64,000 bases of DNA, taken from contig MKWN01000044.1 of assembly GCA_001899775.1 (NCBI GenBank), positions 28,086 through 92,085 on the forward strand, given 5' to 3'. Origin of the DNA: Thiobacillus sp. 65-29 (GTDB taxonomy: Bacteria > Pseudomonadota > Gammaproteobacteria > Burkholderiales > Thiobacillaceae). The notes below the pieces were generated by a model. That model saw only the letters and a program-made list of their open reading frames with translations. It made no database searches and was not told the origin of the DNA. The first letter of the stretch is position 1. Each line of letters opens with the position of its first letter. Shown in pieces: positions 17,163 to 26,266 of this stretch. The translations under genes were made by a program, and so were the position numbers.

Positions 17163-19133
17163 ATGCAAGGACTTCCGGATAATTTACTGAAAATATCGGA
17201 GCTAACGGCATGCCTGTGTGCCCCCGGGGTGGTGGCCGAGGCGCTGGAGCATCTGATGCAGGGGGAGGCGGCCGCGCCGGCCTTCGTGGCCTGCGTGCGC
17301 CACGATCCGGTGCTGTCGCTGCGTATCCGTCCCTTTGCCGGTGAATTCGATGCCGCCCGTCGCGACCTGCTGCACGCGCTGCTGCTTGCGGCGCCGGTCG
17401 CATCCGGTGCCGCGCAGGCGGTCTATGTGCAGCACTGGCGGCAGTCGATCGGCGTGGCGCACCTCGCGCAGGCGCTCGCGGTACGCTCCGGGACGGCGGA
17501 CGGCGAAGCCGCCTGGAGCGCCGGGCTTGCCCACAATCTGGGCGATTACGTCGCCACCGGCGCGGCCGACACGGCACGCGTGGCGCACTGGCTCGACACC
17601 CTCGATGCCGACGGCTGGACGGCAGACGCCGTGCGCTATCACGCGCAGCCGCTGCCGCGTGGACGGGCGGCCCATCCGCTGGTGCGCGTGGTGCAGCTCG
17701 CCTACCTTCTGGTGACGCGCGCGGACGCCGTCGACAGTGTCGACGTGCGTGCCGCGCTGGCCGCCCTGCTGCTGGGGGCGGGCGACGCCGCGCAACTGCT
17801 CGCCGACAGCCAGGCGCAGACGCGGCTGCTGGCGCAACGCTATGGCATGGCCGACGCCCTGGCGGCGTCCGGCGGCCAGGGCTTCGACCGCTTGGCACGC
17901 CTGTATGCGGGGCAGGCCGCGCAAGCCGCGCTGCACAACCATTTCCGCAACGCCGGCGACGCCGCGCAAGGCGTCGTCCGCCTGCGTGAGGCCCTGCATG
18001 CCCTGTTCGGCATCGAGCGCGCCTGCCTGTTCGTTCCGGGCGGCGATGGACTGTTGCGCCTCTCGCCCCTGACGCCGGCCGCCGCCGGCCTCGCCGTGCT
18101 GGCGATTCCCCCCGACGACGCCCATTCGGCGCTGCCACGCGCGCTCGCGCGCAACGCCCCGCAACAGCACGAGGCCGGCATGGCCGACGGCGCGCTGGTG
18201 GACGAGCAGGTAGCGCGCCTGCTCGGCGTGGCGCGCTTCATCTGCCAGCCCCTGACCTTACCCGACGGCCAGACCGGCGTGCTGCTGGCGGGTGACGCCC
18301 TGCCGGCCGCATCCACGCAGCCGCTGTGGCGCTTCGTGCTTGCCGAATGCGCCGAGGCCTGGCGCGCGGAGCCGTGCGGTGCACGCGCGGCGGGCGAGCC
18401 CGCCGTCGCGGCGGTGGACGCCATTCCACGCGACCGCGTGCGGCGCGCCATTCACGAGGTGGCCAATCCGCTCACCATCATGCGCAACTACGTCAACCTG
18501 CTGTCCGAGCGCCTCGGCACGGATTCGGCGGTGCAGCGCGACCTGTCCATCATCGGCGACGAGATCGAGCGGGTCGCGCGCATCGTGCGCGGCATCACCA
18601 CGGCGGAGACGGTCGAGCCGGCACCGCTGTCGCTCGAACTCGCCTCGGTCAACAGCGTCGTGTCCGAACTCGTGCGCATGGCCCTGGGTACGCTCTTCAC
18701 GCCCAACAAGGTCAGCGTGCAGATCGACCTCAACCCCGACGTGCCGCCGCTGCCGCTGCAGAAGGACCTGTTGAAGCAGGTGCTGTTCAATCTGGCGAAG
18801 AATGCGGTCGAGGCGATGCCCAGCGGCGGGCATCTGCGGTTCACCACGCGTCTGGTCGACGAGGCGGGCCAGCGCTTGGTCGAAATCGAGGTCGCCGATA
18901 CCGGCCCCGGCCTGCCGCCGGCCGTGGCCGCGCACCTGTTCGAGCCCGTCCATTCGCAGAAGGGCGGCGAGCACGCCGGCCTCGGGCTCGCCATCAGCCG
19001 CGGCCTGGTCGAACGCATGAACGGCAACATCCAGTGCAACAGCACGCCGCAAGGCACGCGTTTCCTCGTCCGCCTGCCCACCCTGCAGAGCGGACACACC
19101 CAACCCACGACAATGCGCTACGGGTCGACGTAA
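17163..19133 (+). CDS. HDOD-like / GAF-like histidine kinase
   Basis: The protein has about 656 residues from ATG 17163; the ORF-track start at 17022 extends into the AT-rich promoter. Residues about 5-200 resemble an HDOD domain (hydrophobic helices with GLAHNLGDY and RYHAQPL), though not all HD-type residues are obvious. A GAF-like part (about 270-410) follows. The kinase core has His431 in AIHEVANPLTIMRNYVNLL, an N-box LFNLAKNAVEAM, and G-boxes DTGPGLP and GLGLAISRG. No membrane segment is visible, so it is a cytoplasmic kinase. Its stop is 21 bases before the REC-PAS-GGDEF-EAL gene, the likely phosphotransfer partner. Confidence 0.85.
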   Translation: MQGLPDNLLKISELTACLCAPGVVAEALEHLMQGEAAAPAFVACVRHDPVLSLRIRPFAGEFDAARRDLLHALLLAAPVASGAAQAVYVQHWRQSIGVAHLAQALAVRSGTADGEAAWSAGLAHNLGDYVATGAADTARVAHWLDTLDADGWTADAVRYHAQPLPRGRAAHPLVRVVQLAYLLVTRADAVDSVDVRAALAALLLGAGDAAQLLADSQAQTRLLAQRYGMADALAASGGQGFDRLARLYAGQAAQAALHNHFRNAGDAAQGVVRLREALHALFGIERACLFVPGGDGLLRLSPLTPAAAGLAVLAIPPDDAHSALPRALARNAPQQHEAGMADGALVDEQVARLLGVARFICQPLTLPDGQTGVLLAGDALPAASTQPLWRFVLAECAEAWRAEPCGARAAGEPAVAAVDAIPRDRVRRAIHEVANPLTIMRNYVNLLSERLGTDSAVQRDLSIIGDEIERVARIVRGITTAETVEPAPLSLELASVNSVVSELVRMALGTLFTPNKVSVQIDLNPDVPPLPLQKDLLKQVLFNLAKNAVEAMPSGGHLRFTTRLVDEAGQRLVEIEVADTGPGLPPAVAAHLFEPVHSQKGGEHAGLGLAISRGLVERMNGNIQCNSTPQGTRFLVRLPTLQSGHTQPTTMRYGST

Positions 19134-19154
19134 CCCGAGCCCGAGGAGAACCCA

Positions 19155-21359
19155 ATGTCCGACGAAAAGCACGATATCCTTCCACCCGGCAACACGGTCA
19201 GCGCCTTTCCCGCACGCTCGCGCGTGCTGGTGGTCGACGATGAGCCTCTGATCCTGGAGGGGCTGGCGCGCCTGCTGGAAGGCCGCGAGTACGACGTCAC
19301 CACGGCCGGCGGCGGCTGCGACGCCTTGATCGCGGTGGGCAAACAGCAGTTCGACGTCGTGCTGCTCGATCTGGGCATGCCCGACCTCAGCGGCACGGAA
19401 GTCCTGCGCTTCATCGCCGACCGCAGCGCGGACACCTCGGTGATCGTCGTGTCCGGAGACAGCTCCATCGACGCGGCGATCCGTGCGTTGCGCGGCGGCG
19501 CCACCGATTTCGTGCGCAAGCCCTACGAGCCCGAGGAACTGCTGCGCCGCATCGACAACACGCTGGTGCGCCGCCGCCTGGAAAGGGAAAACAACCATAT
19601 CCTGCAGCGCCTGCAGCAGTCGGAAAAGTGGCACCGCTTTCTCGTCAACAGCTCGCCCGACTTCATCTACACCCTCGACAGCGAAGGCCGCTTCACCTTC
19701 GTCAACGACCGCGTCGAAAGCCTGCTCGGCTACCGGCGCGAGGATCTGCTCGGCCAGCACTACAGCCTGATCATCCACGAGGACGACATCGCCCGTGCCG
19801 AACACGTCTTCAACGAGCGCCGCGCCAGCGACCGCAGCGCGCGCAACATCGAGATCCGTCTCAAGTGCAACCCCGGCATGCGCCGGCCGCGCCCGATGAA
19901 CTGCCGCTGCCGCGCGGTCGAGCTGACCGCCACGGGCATGTACGACGAGGAGGCGGGGCCCTTCGAAGGGCGCTTCATCGGCAGCTACGGTGTCGCCAAG
20001 GACATCACCGAACGCAAGCAGGCCGAGGAAACCGTCCACTTCCAGGCCTACCACGACCTCCTGACCGGCCTGCCCAACCGCGCGCTGTTCCGCGACCACC
20101 TCGGCCTCATGCTGGCGCAGGCGCGGCGCAACCAGAAACCGCTGGCGGTGCTGAGCCTCGACCTGGACCACTTCAAGGTCATCAACGACTCGCTCGGCCA
20201 CGCCATCGGCGACGAACTGCTGCTCGCGGTTGGCACGCGGCTGCGCCAGTGCCTGCGCGAAGGCGACACCCTGGCGCGCCTGGGGGGCGACGAGTTCGCG
20301 GTGCTGCTGCCGACACTGGTTTCGCGCAGCGACGTCGACCACATCTGCCGCAAGATCATCCAGGTGCTGTCCAAGCCGGTCTACGTGAAGGGCCACGAAA
20401 TCTACATCTCGGTGAGCATCGGCGCCTGCGTCGCGCCGGACGACAGCGAGCAGATCGACAGCCTCATCCGCCAGGCCGAGATCGCCATGTACCAGGCCAA
20501 GACGCAGGGGCGCAGCCGCCTGCAGTTCTGGGAATCCGGCATGCAGGCGCCCTATTCCGAGCGCATGCAGATCGAGACCGATCTGCGCCGCGCGCTGGCG
20601 CGCAACGAGTTCGTGCTGTTCTACCAGCCGCAGGTCGATACCGTCACCGGGGAAGTCCGCGGTTTCGAGGCGCTGCTGCGCTGGTGGCATCCGCAACGGG
20701 GCCTGCTCACACCCGCCGACTTCATCGCGGTGGCCGAGGAATCCGGCGTCATCGTGCCGCTGGGCGACTGGGTGCTGCGCGAGGCCTGCGCGCAAATGGC
20801 CGACTGGCACAAGACGGGCCTGGCGCGGGTGCGCCTGTCGATCAATATTTCCGCGCGTCAGCTGGAAAGCGCGGACTTCGTCGAGAGTGTCATGCGGGCC
20901 TTGCAGGTACACGGCCTGGATGGCCGCAACATGGAGCTGGAGATCACCGAAAGCCTGCTGATGCGCGACTTCGAGGCCAATGCGATCAAGCTCGGACGCC
21001 TGTCCGCCACCGGCATCCGCCTTGCCATCGACGACTTCGGCACCGGCTACAGTTCGTTCAAGTACCTGTCACGCTTCCCCATCCACACCCTGAAGATCGA
21101 CCAGTCCTTCGTGCAGGATCTCGAACGCGAGGAGAACCTGTCCATCGTCAACGCGATGGTGGCGATGGGACGCGGCATGAACCTCAACGTCGTCGCCGAA
21201 GGCGTGGAGACCGAAGCGCAGCGCATGCGCCTGGAAAAGATGCAGTGCCCGGAAATCCAGGGCTATTACTGCCGCGGCCCGCTGTCGCCGCAGGACGCCA
21301 CCACACTCATCGCCCAGCACGCGCGCGGCTTCGATTCCACACATCGCGCCGCAGGGTAG
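19155..21359 (+). CDS. response regulator with PAS, GGDEF and EAL domains
   Basis: This 734-residue protein can both make and degrade cyclic di-GMP in principle. A receiver domain (about 22-140) carries phospho-acceptor Asp72 in LLDLGMPD. A PAS domain with PAC-like end (about 155-290) precedes a GGDEF domain whose RLGGDEF motif is intact near residue 377. The EAL domain has EALLRW with Glu505 and downstream DDFGTGYSS, both typical of active phosphodiesterases. Such hybrid proteins often keep one activity in vivo. The ATG is preceded by GAGGAGAA. The adjacent HDOD-like kinase probably phosphorylates its receiver. Confidence 0.93.
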   Translation: MSDEKHDILPPGNTVSAFPARSRVLVVDDEPLILEGLARLLEGREYDVTTAGGGCDALIAVGKQQFDVVLLDLGMPDLSGTEVLRFIADRSADTSVIVVSGDSSIDAAIRALRGGATDFVRKPYEPEELLRRIDNTLVRRRLERENNHILQRLQQSEKWHRFLVNSSPDFIYTLDSEGRFTFVNDRVESLLGYRREDLLGQHYSLIIHEDDIARAEHVFNERRASDRSARNIEIRLKCNPGMRRPRPMNCRCRAVELTATGMYDEEAGPFEGRFIGSYGVAKDITERKQAEETVHFQAYHDLLTGLPNRALFRDHLGLMLAQARRNQKPLAVLSLDLDHFKVINDSLGHAIGDELLLAVGTRLRQCLREGDTLARLGGDEFAVLLPTLVSRSDVDHICRKIIQVLSKPVYVKGHEIYISVSIGACVAPDDSEQIDSLIRQAEIAMYQAKTQGRSRLQFWESGMQAPYSERMQIETDLRRALARNEFVLFYQPQVDTVTGEVRGFEALLRWWHPQRGLLTPADFIAVAEESGVIVPLGDWVLREACAQMADWHKTGLARVRLSINISARQLESADFVESVMRALQVHGLDGRNMELEITESLLMRDFEANAIKLGRLSATGIRLAIDDFGTGYSSFKYLSRFPIHTLKIDQSFVQDLEREENLSIVNAMVAMGRGMNLNVVAEGVETEAQRMRLEKMQCPEIQGYYCRGPLSPQDATTLIAQHARGFDSTHRAAG

Positions 21360-21366
21360 CGGCGTT

Positions 21367-22908
21367 TCACGCGGCCGGTGTGCATTCGCCGACCGGCAGG
21401 ACGATGCCGTCCTCGTCCACGCTTTCGATGCGCACCGGATAGCCCCACAGTCGGGCGACGTGGCGCAGCATTTCCGGCGTGGAGTCGCCGAGCGGGCGGC
21501 GGTCGTGCATGGTGTGGCGCAAGGTCAGTGAACGGTCGCCGAAGATATCGACAGCATAGACCTGGATGTTGGGTTCGCGGTTGCCGAGGTTGTAGTGTTC
21601 GGCCAGCTGCCGGCGCACCGCACGGTAGCCGGCATCGTCGTGAATCGCGGCGACTTCCAGCTTGTCGTCACGATCGTCGTCGACCATGGCGAACAGCTTG
21701 AAATCGCGGATCAGCTTCGGCGAGAGATATTGCGCGATGAAGCTCTCGTCCTTGAAATTGCGCATGGCGAAGTCGAGTGATTTCACCCAGTCGCTGCCGG
21801 CAAGCTCCGGGAACCAGCGGTGGTCCTCCTCGGTGGGGGCTTCGCAGATGCGCCGCAGGTCGGTGAACATGGCGAAGCCCAGCGCATACGGATTAAGGCC
21901 GTTGTAGAAGCGGGCGTGGTAGGGCGGCTGGTACACCACGTTGGTATGCGATTGCAGGAACTCCATCATGAAGCCGTCGGTGAGGCGGCCTTCCTCGTAC
22001 AGGTGGTTGAGCAGGGTGTAGTGCCAGAAGGTCGCCCAGCCCTCGTTCATCACCTGGGTCTGGCGCTGCGGGTAGAAATACTGCGCGATCTTCCTCACGA
22101 TGCGCACGATCTCGCGCTGCCAGGGTTCCAGGCGCGGCGCATGCTTCTCGATGAAGTACAGCAGGTTTTCCTGCGGTTCCGCGGGGAAGCGTGCCGCCTG
22201 CCGGGCCTGCGCATCCTCCTGGCGGGCGGGCAGCGTACGCCACAGGTCGTTGACCTGCGATTGCAGGTAGGCCTCGCGCTCGGCCTGGCGCACCTGCTCC
22301 TTGGCCATCGACAGGCGCGCGGGACGTTTGTAGCGATCGACGCCGAGGCTCATCAGGGCGTGGCAGGAATCGAGCAGTTCCTCGACCGCGTCTTCGCCGT
22401 GGCGCTGCTCGCATTCGGCGATGAAGTTGCGTGCGAATACCAGGTAGTCGAGGATGCCCTCGGCGTCGGTCCAGGTGCGGAACAGGTAATTGCCCTTGAA
22501 GAAGGAGTTGTGGCCGTAGGCGGCGTGCGCGATCACCAGCGCCTGCATGGTCATGGTGTTCTCTTCCATGAGGTAGGCGAGGCAGGGGCTGGAATTGATG
22601 ACGATCTCGTAGGCCAGACCCATCTGGCCGCGCTGGTAGCTCTTCTGGGTGGAGAGGAAGTGCTTGCCATAGGACCAGTGGTGGTAGCCGACCGGCATGC
22701 CCACCGAGGAATAGGCGTCGATCATCTGTTCGGAAGAGATGATCTCGATCTGGTTGGGATAGGTGTCGAGTCCGTAATGCGCGGCGACGCGGGCGATTTC
22801 GCGGTCGTAGGCCTCGATCAGTTCGAAGGTCCACTCCGAGCCCTCGGAGATCGGCTGGCGCACTCTGGTGGGTGCGGCCGGGAGGGCGGTTGCGGTGCCG
22901 GTTTCCAT
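21367..22908 (-). CDS. SpoVR family protein
   Basis: The 513-residue protein belongs to the SpoVR/YcgB family, conserved in many non-sporulating bacteria. Family hallmarks seen are WTFELIEAYDREIARVA, the PNQIEIISSEQMIDAY segment and a glutamate/histidine-rich core (NEGWATFWHYTLL). Its exact biochemical role is unknown; it is usually coexpressed with PrkA and YeaH. Here it starts one base after the yeaH-like stop, making it the last gene of a three-gene operon. The gene is convergent with the GGDEF-EAL gene, 7 bases away. Confidence 0.94.
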   Translation of the reverse strand: METGTATALPAAPTRVRQPISEGSEWTFELIEAYDREIARVAAHYGLDTYPNQIEIISSEQMIDAYSSVGMPVGYHHWSYGKHFLSTQKSYQRGQMGLAYEIVINSSPCLAYLMEENTMTMQALVIAHAAYGHNSFFKGNYLFRTWTDAEGILDYLVFARNFIAECEQRHGEDAVEELLDSCHALMSLGVDRYKRPARLSMAKEQVRQAEREAYLQSQVNDLWRTLPARQEDAQARQAARFPAEPQENLLYFIEKHAPRLEPWQREIVRIVRKIAQYFYPQRQTQVMNEGWATFWHYTLLNHLYEEGRLTDGFMMEFLQSHTNVVYQPPYHARFYNGLNPYALGFAMFTDLRRICEAPTEEDHRWFPELAGSDWVKSLDFAMRNFKDESFIAQYLSPKLIRDFKLFAMVDDDRDDKLEVAAIHDDAGYRAVRRQLAEHYNLGNREPNIQVYAVDIFGDRSLTLRHTMHDRRPLGDSTPEMLRHVARLWGYPVRIESVDEDGIVLPVGECTPAA

Positions 22909-22909
22909 C

Positions 22910-24172
22910 TCAGGCGGCCTTCTTCTGGAACAGTTCGCGGAAGACCGGATAGATGTCTTCCAGCGTGAGGATGCGCTGCATCGCGAAGCGCGGGCTCATC
23001 GCCTTCACCTGTGCGTAGTGATGCCACAGACTTTGCGGCTCCTCAGCCTCGATTTCGACGTAGGCGAAATGCTGCACCAGCGGCAGGATCTTCTGCATCA
23101 GGAGTTCGCGGCAGCGTGGCGAATCGTCGTCCCAGTTGTCGCCGTCGGACGCCTGCGCGGCGTAGATGTTCCAGTTGGCGGAGGGATAGCGGGCGAGGAT
23201 GATTTCGTGCATCAGTTCCAGCGCACTCGACACCACCGTGCCGCCGCTTTCGCGCGAGGAGAAGAATTCCTCCTCCTCGACTTCCCTGGCGACGGTATGG
23301 TGGCGGATGAACACCACGTCGATGCGCTCGTAGTTCTTCGTCAGGAAGAGATACAGCAGCATGAAGAAGCGCTTGGCGATGTTCTTGCGGTCCTCGTCCA
23401 TCGAGCCCGACACGTCGAGCAGACAGAACATCACCGCCTGGCTGCTGGGGGTGGGCTGGTCGACGCGATGGGCGTAGCGCAGGTCCCAGGTGTCGAGAAA
23501 GGGTACTGCGGCGATGCGCGCCCTGAGCGCGGCGATATCCTCGCGCAGCGCATCGGCCTCGGCACTCGCGCCCAGCCCTCGCGCTTCCAGGTCGGCGAGC
23601 GCTTCCTCGGCCTCGCGCAGCGCGTCGCGTGGCGCGGCCGCCATCGCCAGCCGCCGGCCGATGGCCTGCTTCATCGAGCGCACCACGTGCAGGTTGGACG
23701 GGTTGCCCTGGCTGACAAAACCGGCGCGCGCCTTCTTCACCTCGGGCACCGCGGCAAGCTGCTTCTTCACCAGGTCGGGCAGGGCCAGATCCTGGAAGAA
23801 GTACTCCATGAATTCTTCCTTCGACAACTCGAACACGAAGTCGTCCATGCCCTCGCCGTCGGGCGAGCCGCCGCTGCCGCCACCTCCGGCACCGCCCTCG
23901 GGGCGGTCGACGCGGTCGCCGCTGACGAATTCGCGGTTGCCCGGCAGCACGATGTTGCGCCGCCCGCCGGCACCGTGATGGAAGATCGGTTCCGACAGGT
24001 CCTTGGACGGAATCGAGATCTTCTCGCCGCGCTCGAGGTCGGCCACCTTGCGCCCGGATACCGCCTCCGCCGCCGCCTTGCGGATCTGCGTCTTGAAGCG
24101 GCGCAGGAAGCGCTGCCGGTTGACGGCGCTGCGGTTCTTGCCGGACAGGCGGCGGTCGACGAGCTGGCTCAT
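22910..24172 (-). CDS. yeaH: YeaH/YhbH family VWA-like protein
   Basis: This 420-residue cytoplasmic protein matches YeaH/YhbH (DUF444). It has a glycine-rich linker (GGAGGGGSGGSP) near residue 105 and a C-terminal von Willebrand A-like domain with the metal-site motif DVSGSMDE. Length fits E. coli YeaH (427). Translation starts at ATG 24172 (MSQLVDRRLSG); the longer ORF-track start overlaps prkA. It is thought to act with the PrkA kinase in stress and starvation responses. Gene order prkA-yeaH-spoVR is widely conserved, and the spacing (13 bases and 1 base) supports one transcript. Confidence 0.94.
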   Translation of the reverse strand: MSQLVDRRLSGKNRSAVNRQRFLRRFKTQIRKAAAEAVSGRKVADLERGEKISIPSKDLSEPIFHHGAGGRRNIVLPGNREFVSGDRVDRPEGGAGGGGSGGSPDGEGMDDFVFELSKEEFMEYFFQDLALPDLVKKQLAAVPEVKKARAGFVSQGNPSNLHVVRSMKQAIGRRLAMAAAPRDALREAEEALADLEARGLGASAEADALREDIAALRARIAAVPFLDTWDLRYAHRVDQPTPSSQAVMFCLLDVSGSMDEDRKNIAKRFFMLLYLFLTKNYERIDVVFIRHHTVAREVEEEEFFSSRESGGTVVSSALELMHEIILARYPSANWNIYAAQASDGDNWDDDSPRCRELLMQKILPLVQHFAYVEIEAEEPQSLWHHYAQVKAMSPRFAMQRILTLEDIYPVFRELFQKKAA

Positions 24173-24185
24173 GGATGCTTCCCGC

Positions 24186-26105
24186 TCAGGACGCCTTCCT
24201 CGCGCGCAGGTACCACTCGGCGAGCAGGCGCACCTGCTTGTCAGTATAGCCCTTGGCGACCATGCGCGCAACGAAATCCTGGTGTTTCTTCTGCTCGTCG
24301 CTGGACGCCTTGGCGTTGAAGGAAATCACCGGCAGCAGGTCCTCGGTGCTGGAGAACATGCGCTTCTCGATCACCACGCGCAGCTTTTCGTAGCTCGTCC
24401 ACGCCGGATTCTTGCCGTGGTTCTGCGCACGGGCGCGCAGCACGAAGTTCACCACCTCGTGGCGGAAATCCTTCGGATTGGCGATGCCGGCCGGCTTCTC
24501 GATCTTCTCCAGCTCGATGTTGAGCTGGCCGCGGTCGAGAATCTCGCCGGTGTCGGGATCGCGGTATTCCTGGTCCTGGATCCACATGTCGGCGTAGGTC
24601 ACGTAGCGGTCGAAAATGTTCTGGCCGTATTCCGAATACGACTCGAGATAGGCCGTCTGCAGTTCCTTCTCGATGAACTCGGCGTAGTGCGGTGCAAGGT
24701 ATTCCTTGAGGAAGGCGACGTAGCGCTGTTCGGTCTCCGGCGGCAACTGCTCCTGTTCGATCTGCTGCTCCAGCACATAGAGCAGATGCACCGGATTGGC
24801 GGCGATCTCGCTGTGGTCGAAGTTGAACACGCGCGACAGGATCTTGAACGCGAAGCGTGTCGAGATGCCGGTCATGCCCTCGTCGACGCCGGCGAAGTCG
24901 CGGTATTCCTGGTAGCTTTTCGCCTTGGGGTCGGTGTCCTTGAGGTTTTCGCCGTCGTAGATGCGCATCTTCGAATAGATGCTGGAGTTTTCCGGTTCTT
25001 TCAGGCGCGTGAGCACCGAGAAACGCGCCAGCATTTCCAGCGTGCCGGGTGCGCACGGTGCCTCGGACAGCGAGCTGTGGTGCAGCAGCTTCTGGTAGAT
25101 CTTCATTTCCTCCGACACGCGCAGGCAGTACGGCACCTTGACGATGTAGATGCGGTCGAGGAAGGCCTCGTTGTTCTTGTTGTTGCGGAAGGTGGTCCAC
25201 TCCGACTCGTTGCTGTGCGCCAGCACCACGCCGTCGAAGGGAATTGCGCCGAAACCCTCGGTGCCCTTGTAGTTGCCCTCCTGCGTGGCGGTCAGCAGTG
25301 GATGCAGCACCTTGATCGGCGCCTTGAACATCTCGACGAACTCCATCAGGCCCTGGTTGGCGAGGCTGAGGCCACCGGAATAGCTGTAGGCATCCGGGTC
25401 GTCCTGGGAGAATTTTTCCAGCTTGCGGATGTCGACCTTGCCGACCAGCGAGGAAATGTCCTGGTTGTTTTCGTCACCGGGCTCGGTCTTGGAAATGCCG
25501 ACCTGGCCCAGCACCGAGGGCCAGCGCTTGATGACGCGGAACTTGGTGATGTCGCCGTTGTACTCGTGCAGGCGCTTCACCGCCCACGGCGACAGCACGC
25601 GACCGAGGTAGCGGCGCGGGATGCCGTATTGCTGTTCGAGAATTGCGCCATCCTCGTCGGGCGAGAACAGCGACAGCGGCGAATCGTTCACCGGCGAACC
25701 CTTGATGGCGTAGAACGGCGCCTTTTCCATGAGATGCTTGAGCTTCTCCGCCAGCGAGGACTTGCCCCCACCGACCGGGCCGAGCAGATAGAGGATCTGC
25801 TTGTTCTCTTCCAGACCCTGTGCGGCGTGGCGGAAGTAGGAAACGATCTGCTCGATCGTGTCCTCCATGCCGTAGAAATCCCTGAAGGCCGGATAGACCT
25901 TGATGATCTTGTTGGAAAAGATGCGCGACAGGCGCGAATCCTTGCGGGTATCGACCAGCTCCGGCTCGCCGATGGCAGCGAGCATGCGCTCGGCGGCACT
26001 GGCGTAGGCCATGCGGTCCGCCTTGCAGATGTCGAGGAATTCCTCGAGGGAGTATTCCTCTTCCTCACGGCGGTAGCGCTCGATGTACTGGTTGAACAGG
26101 CTCAT
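24186..26105 (-). CDS. prkA: PrkA family serine protein kinase / AAA+ ATPase (YeaG)
   Basis: The 639-residue protein fits E. coli YeaG (644). The N-terminal AAA+ part carries Walker A LGPVGGGKSSLAEKL near residue 100. The C-terminal part is the PrkA kinase-like domain. Members of this family phosphorylate themselves and other proteins and also show protease activity in some species; E. coli YeaGH responds to nitrogen starvation. ATG 26105 is preceded by a strong AGGAGG site. A sigma-54 type promoter lies about 50 bases upstream, which agrees with nitrogen-linked control of the E. coli operon. Confidence 0.95.
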   Translation of the reverse strand: MSLFNQYIERYRREEEEYSLEEFLDICKADRMAYASAAERMLAAIGEPELVDTRKDSRLSRIFSNKIIKVYPAFRDFYGMEDTIEQIVSYFRHAAQGLEENKQILYLLGPVGGGKSSLAEKLKHLMEKAPFYAIKGSPVNDSPLSLFSPDEDGAILEQQYGIPRRYLGRVLSPWAVKRLHEYNGDITKFRVIKRWPSVLGQVGISKTEPGDENNQDISSLVGKVDIRKLEKFSQDDPDAYSYSGGLSLANQGLMEFVEMFKAPIKVLHPLLTATQEGNYKGTEGFGAIPFDGVVLAHSNESEWTTFRNNKNNEAFLDRIYIVKVPYCLRVSEEMKIYQKLLHHSSLSEAPCAPGTLEMLARFSVLTRLKEPENSSIYSKMRIYDGENLKDTDPKAKSYQEYRDFAGVDEGMTGISTRFAFKILSRVFNFDHSEIAANPVHLLYVLEQQIEQEQLPPETEQRYVAFLKEYLAPHYAEFIEKELQTAYLESYSEYGQNIFDRYVTYADMWIQDQEYRDPDTGEILDRGQLNIELEKIEKPAGIANPKDFRHEVVNFVLRARAQNHGKNPAWTSYEKLRVVIEKRMFSSTEDLLPVISFNAKASSDEQKKHQDFVARMVAKGYTDKQVRLLAEWYLRARKAS

Positions 26106-26152
26106 GACGTCCTCCTGGTCGGTGAATCGGTGGCCAGCGCGGCGTTGCTCGC

Positions 26153-26167
26153 GCAACATTCGTGCCT
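26153..26167 (-). promoter_or_regulatory. sigma-54 (-24/-12) promoter of prkA operon
   Basis: On the minus strand the sequence AGGCACGAATGTTGC carries GG and GC exactly ten bases apart, matching the consensus TGGCACG-N4-TTGC at all but the first base. The -12 element is about 48 bases upstream of the prkA ATG, giving a leader of roughly 37 bases. Sigma-54 control is established for E. coli yeaGH; here it is predicted from the motif only. Confidence 0.7.
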
Positions 26168-26266
26168 GAAACCTTAACGGTCACAATTCGACGAGGTTGA
26201 GCGGATTTAGTGCCGGGAGGGGAAAATTTTTTTACTGCGGCGCGGCGTCGCACGCGCGGTGTATGC

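Noticed and set aside
18258-20912. 884-residue minus-strand ORF
   Set aside because: It is antisense to the HDOD-like kinase and GGDEF-EAL genes and shows only the amino-acid bias expected from high-GC antisense frames.
24003-26177. 724-residue plus-strand ORF
   Set aside because: It is the antisense shadow of prkA and yeaH; its sequence is compositionally biased with no recognisable motif, whereas the minus strand encodes clear family members.
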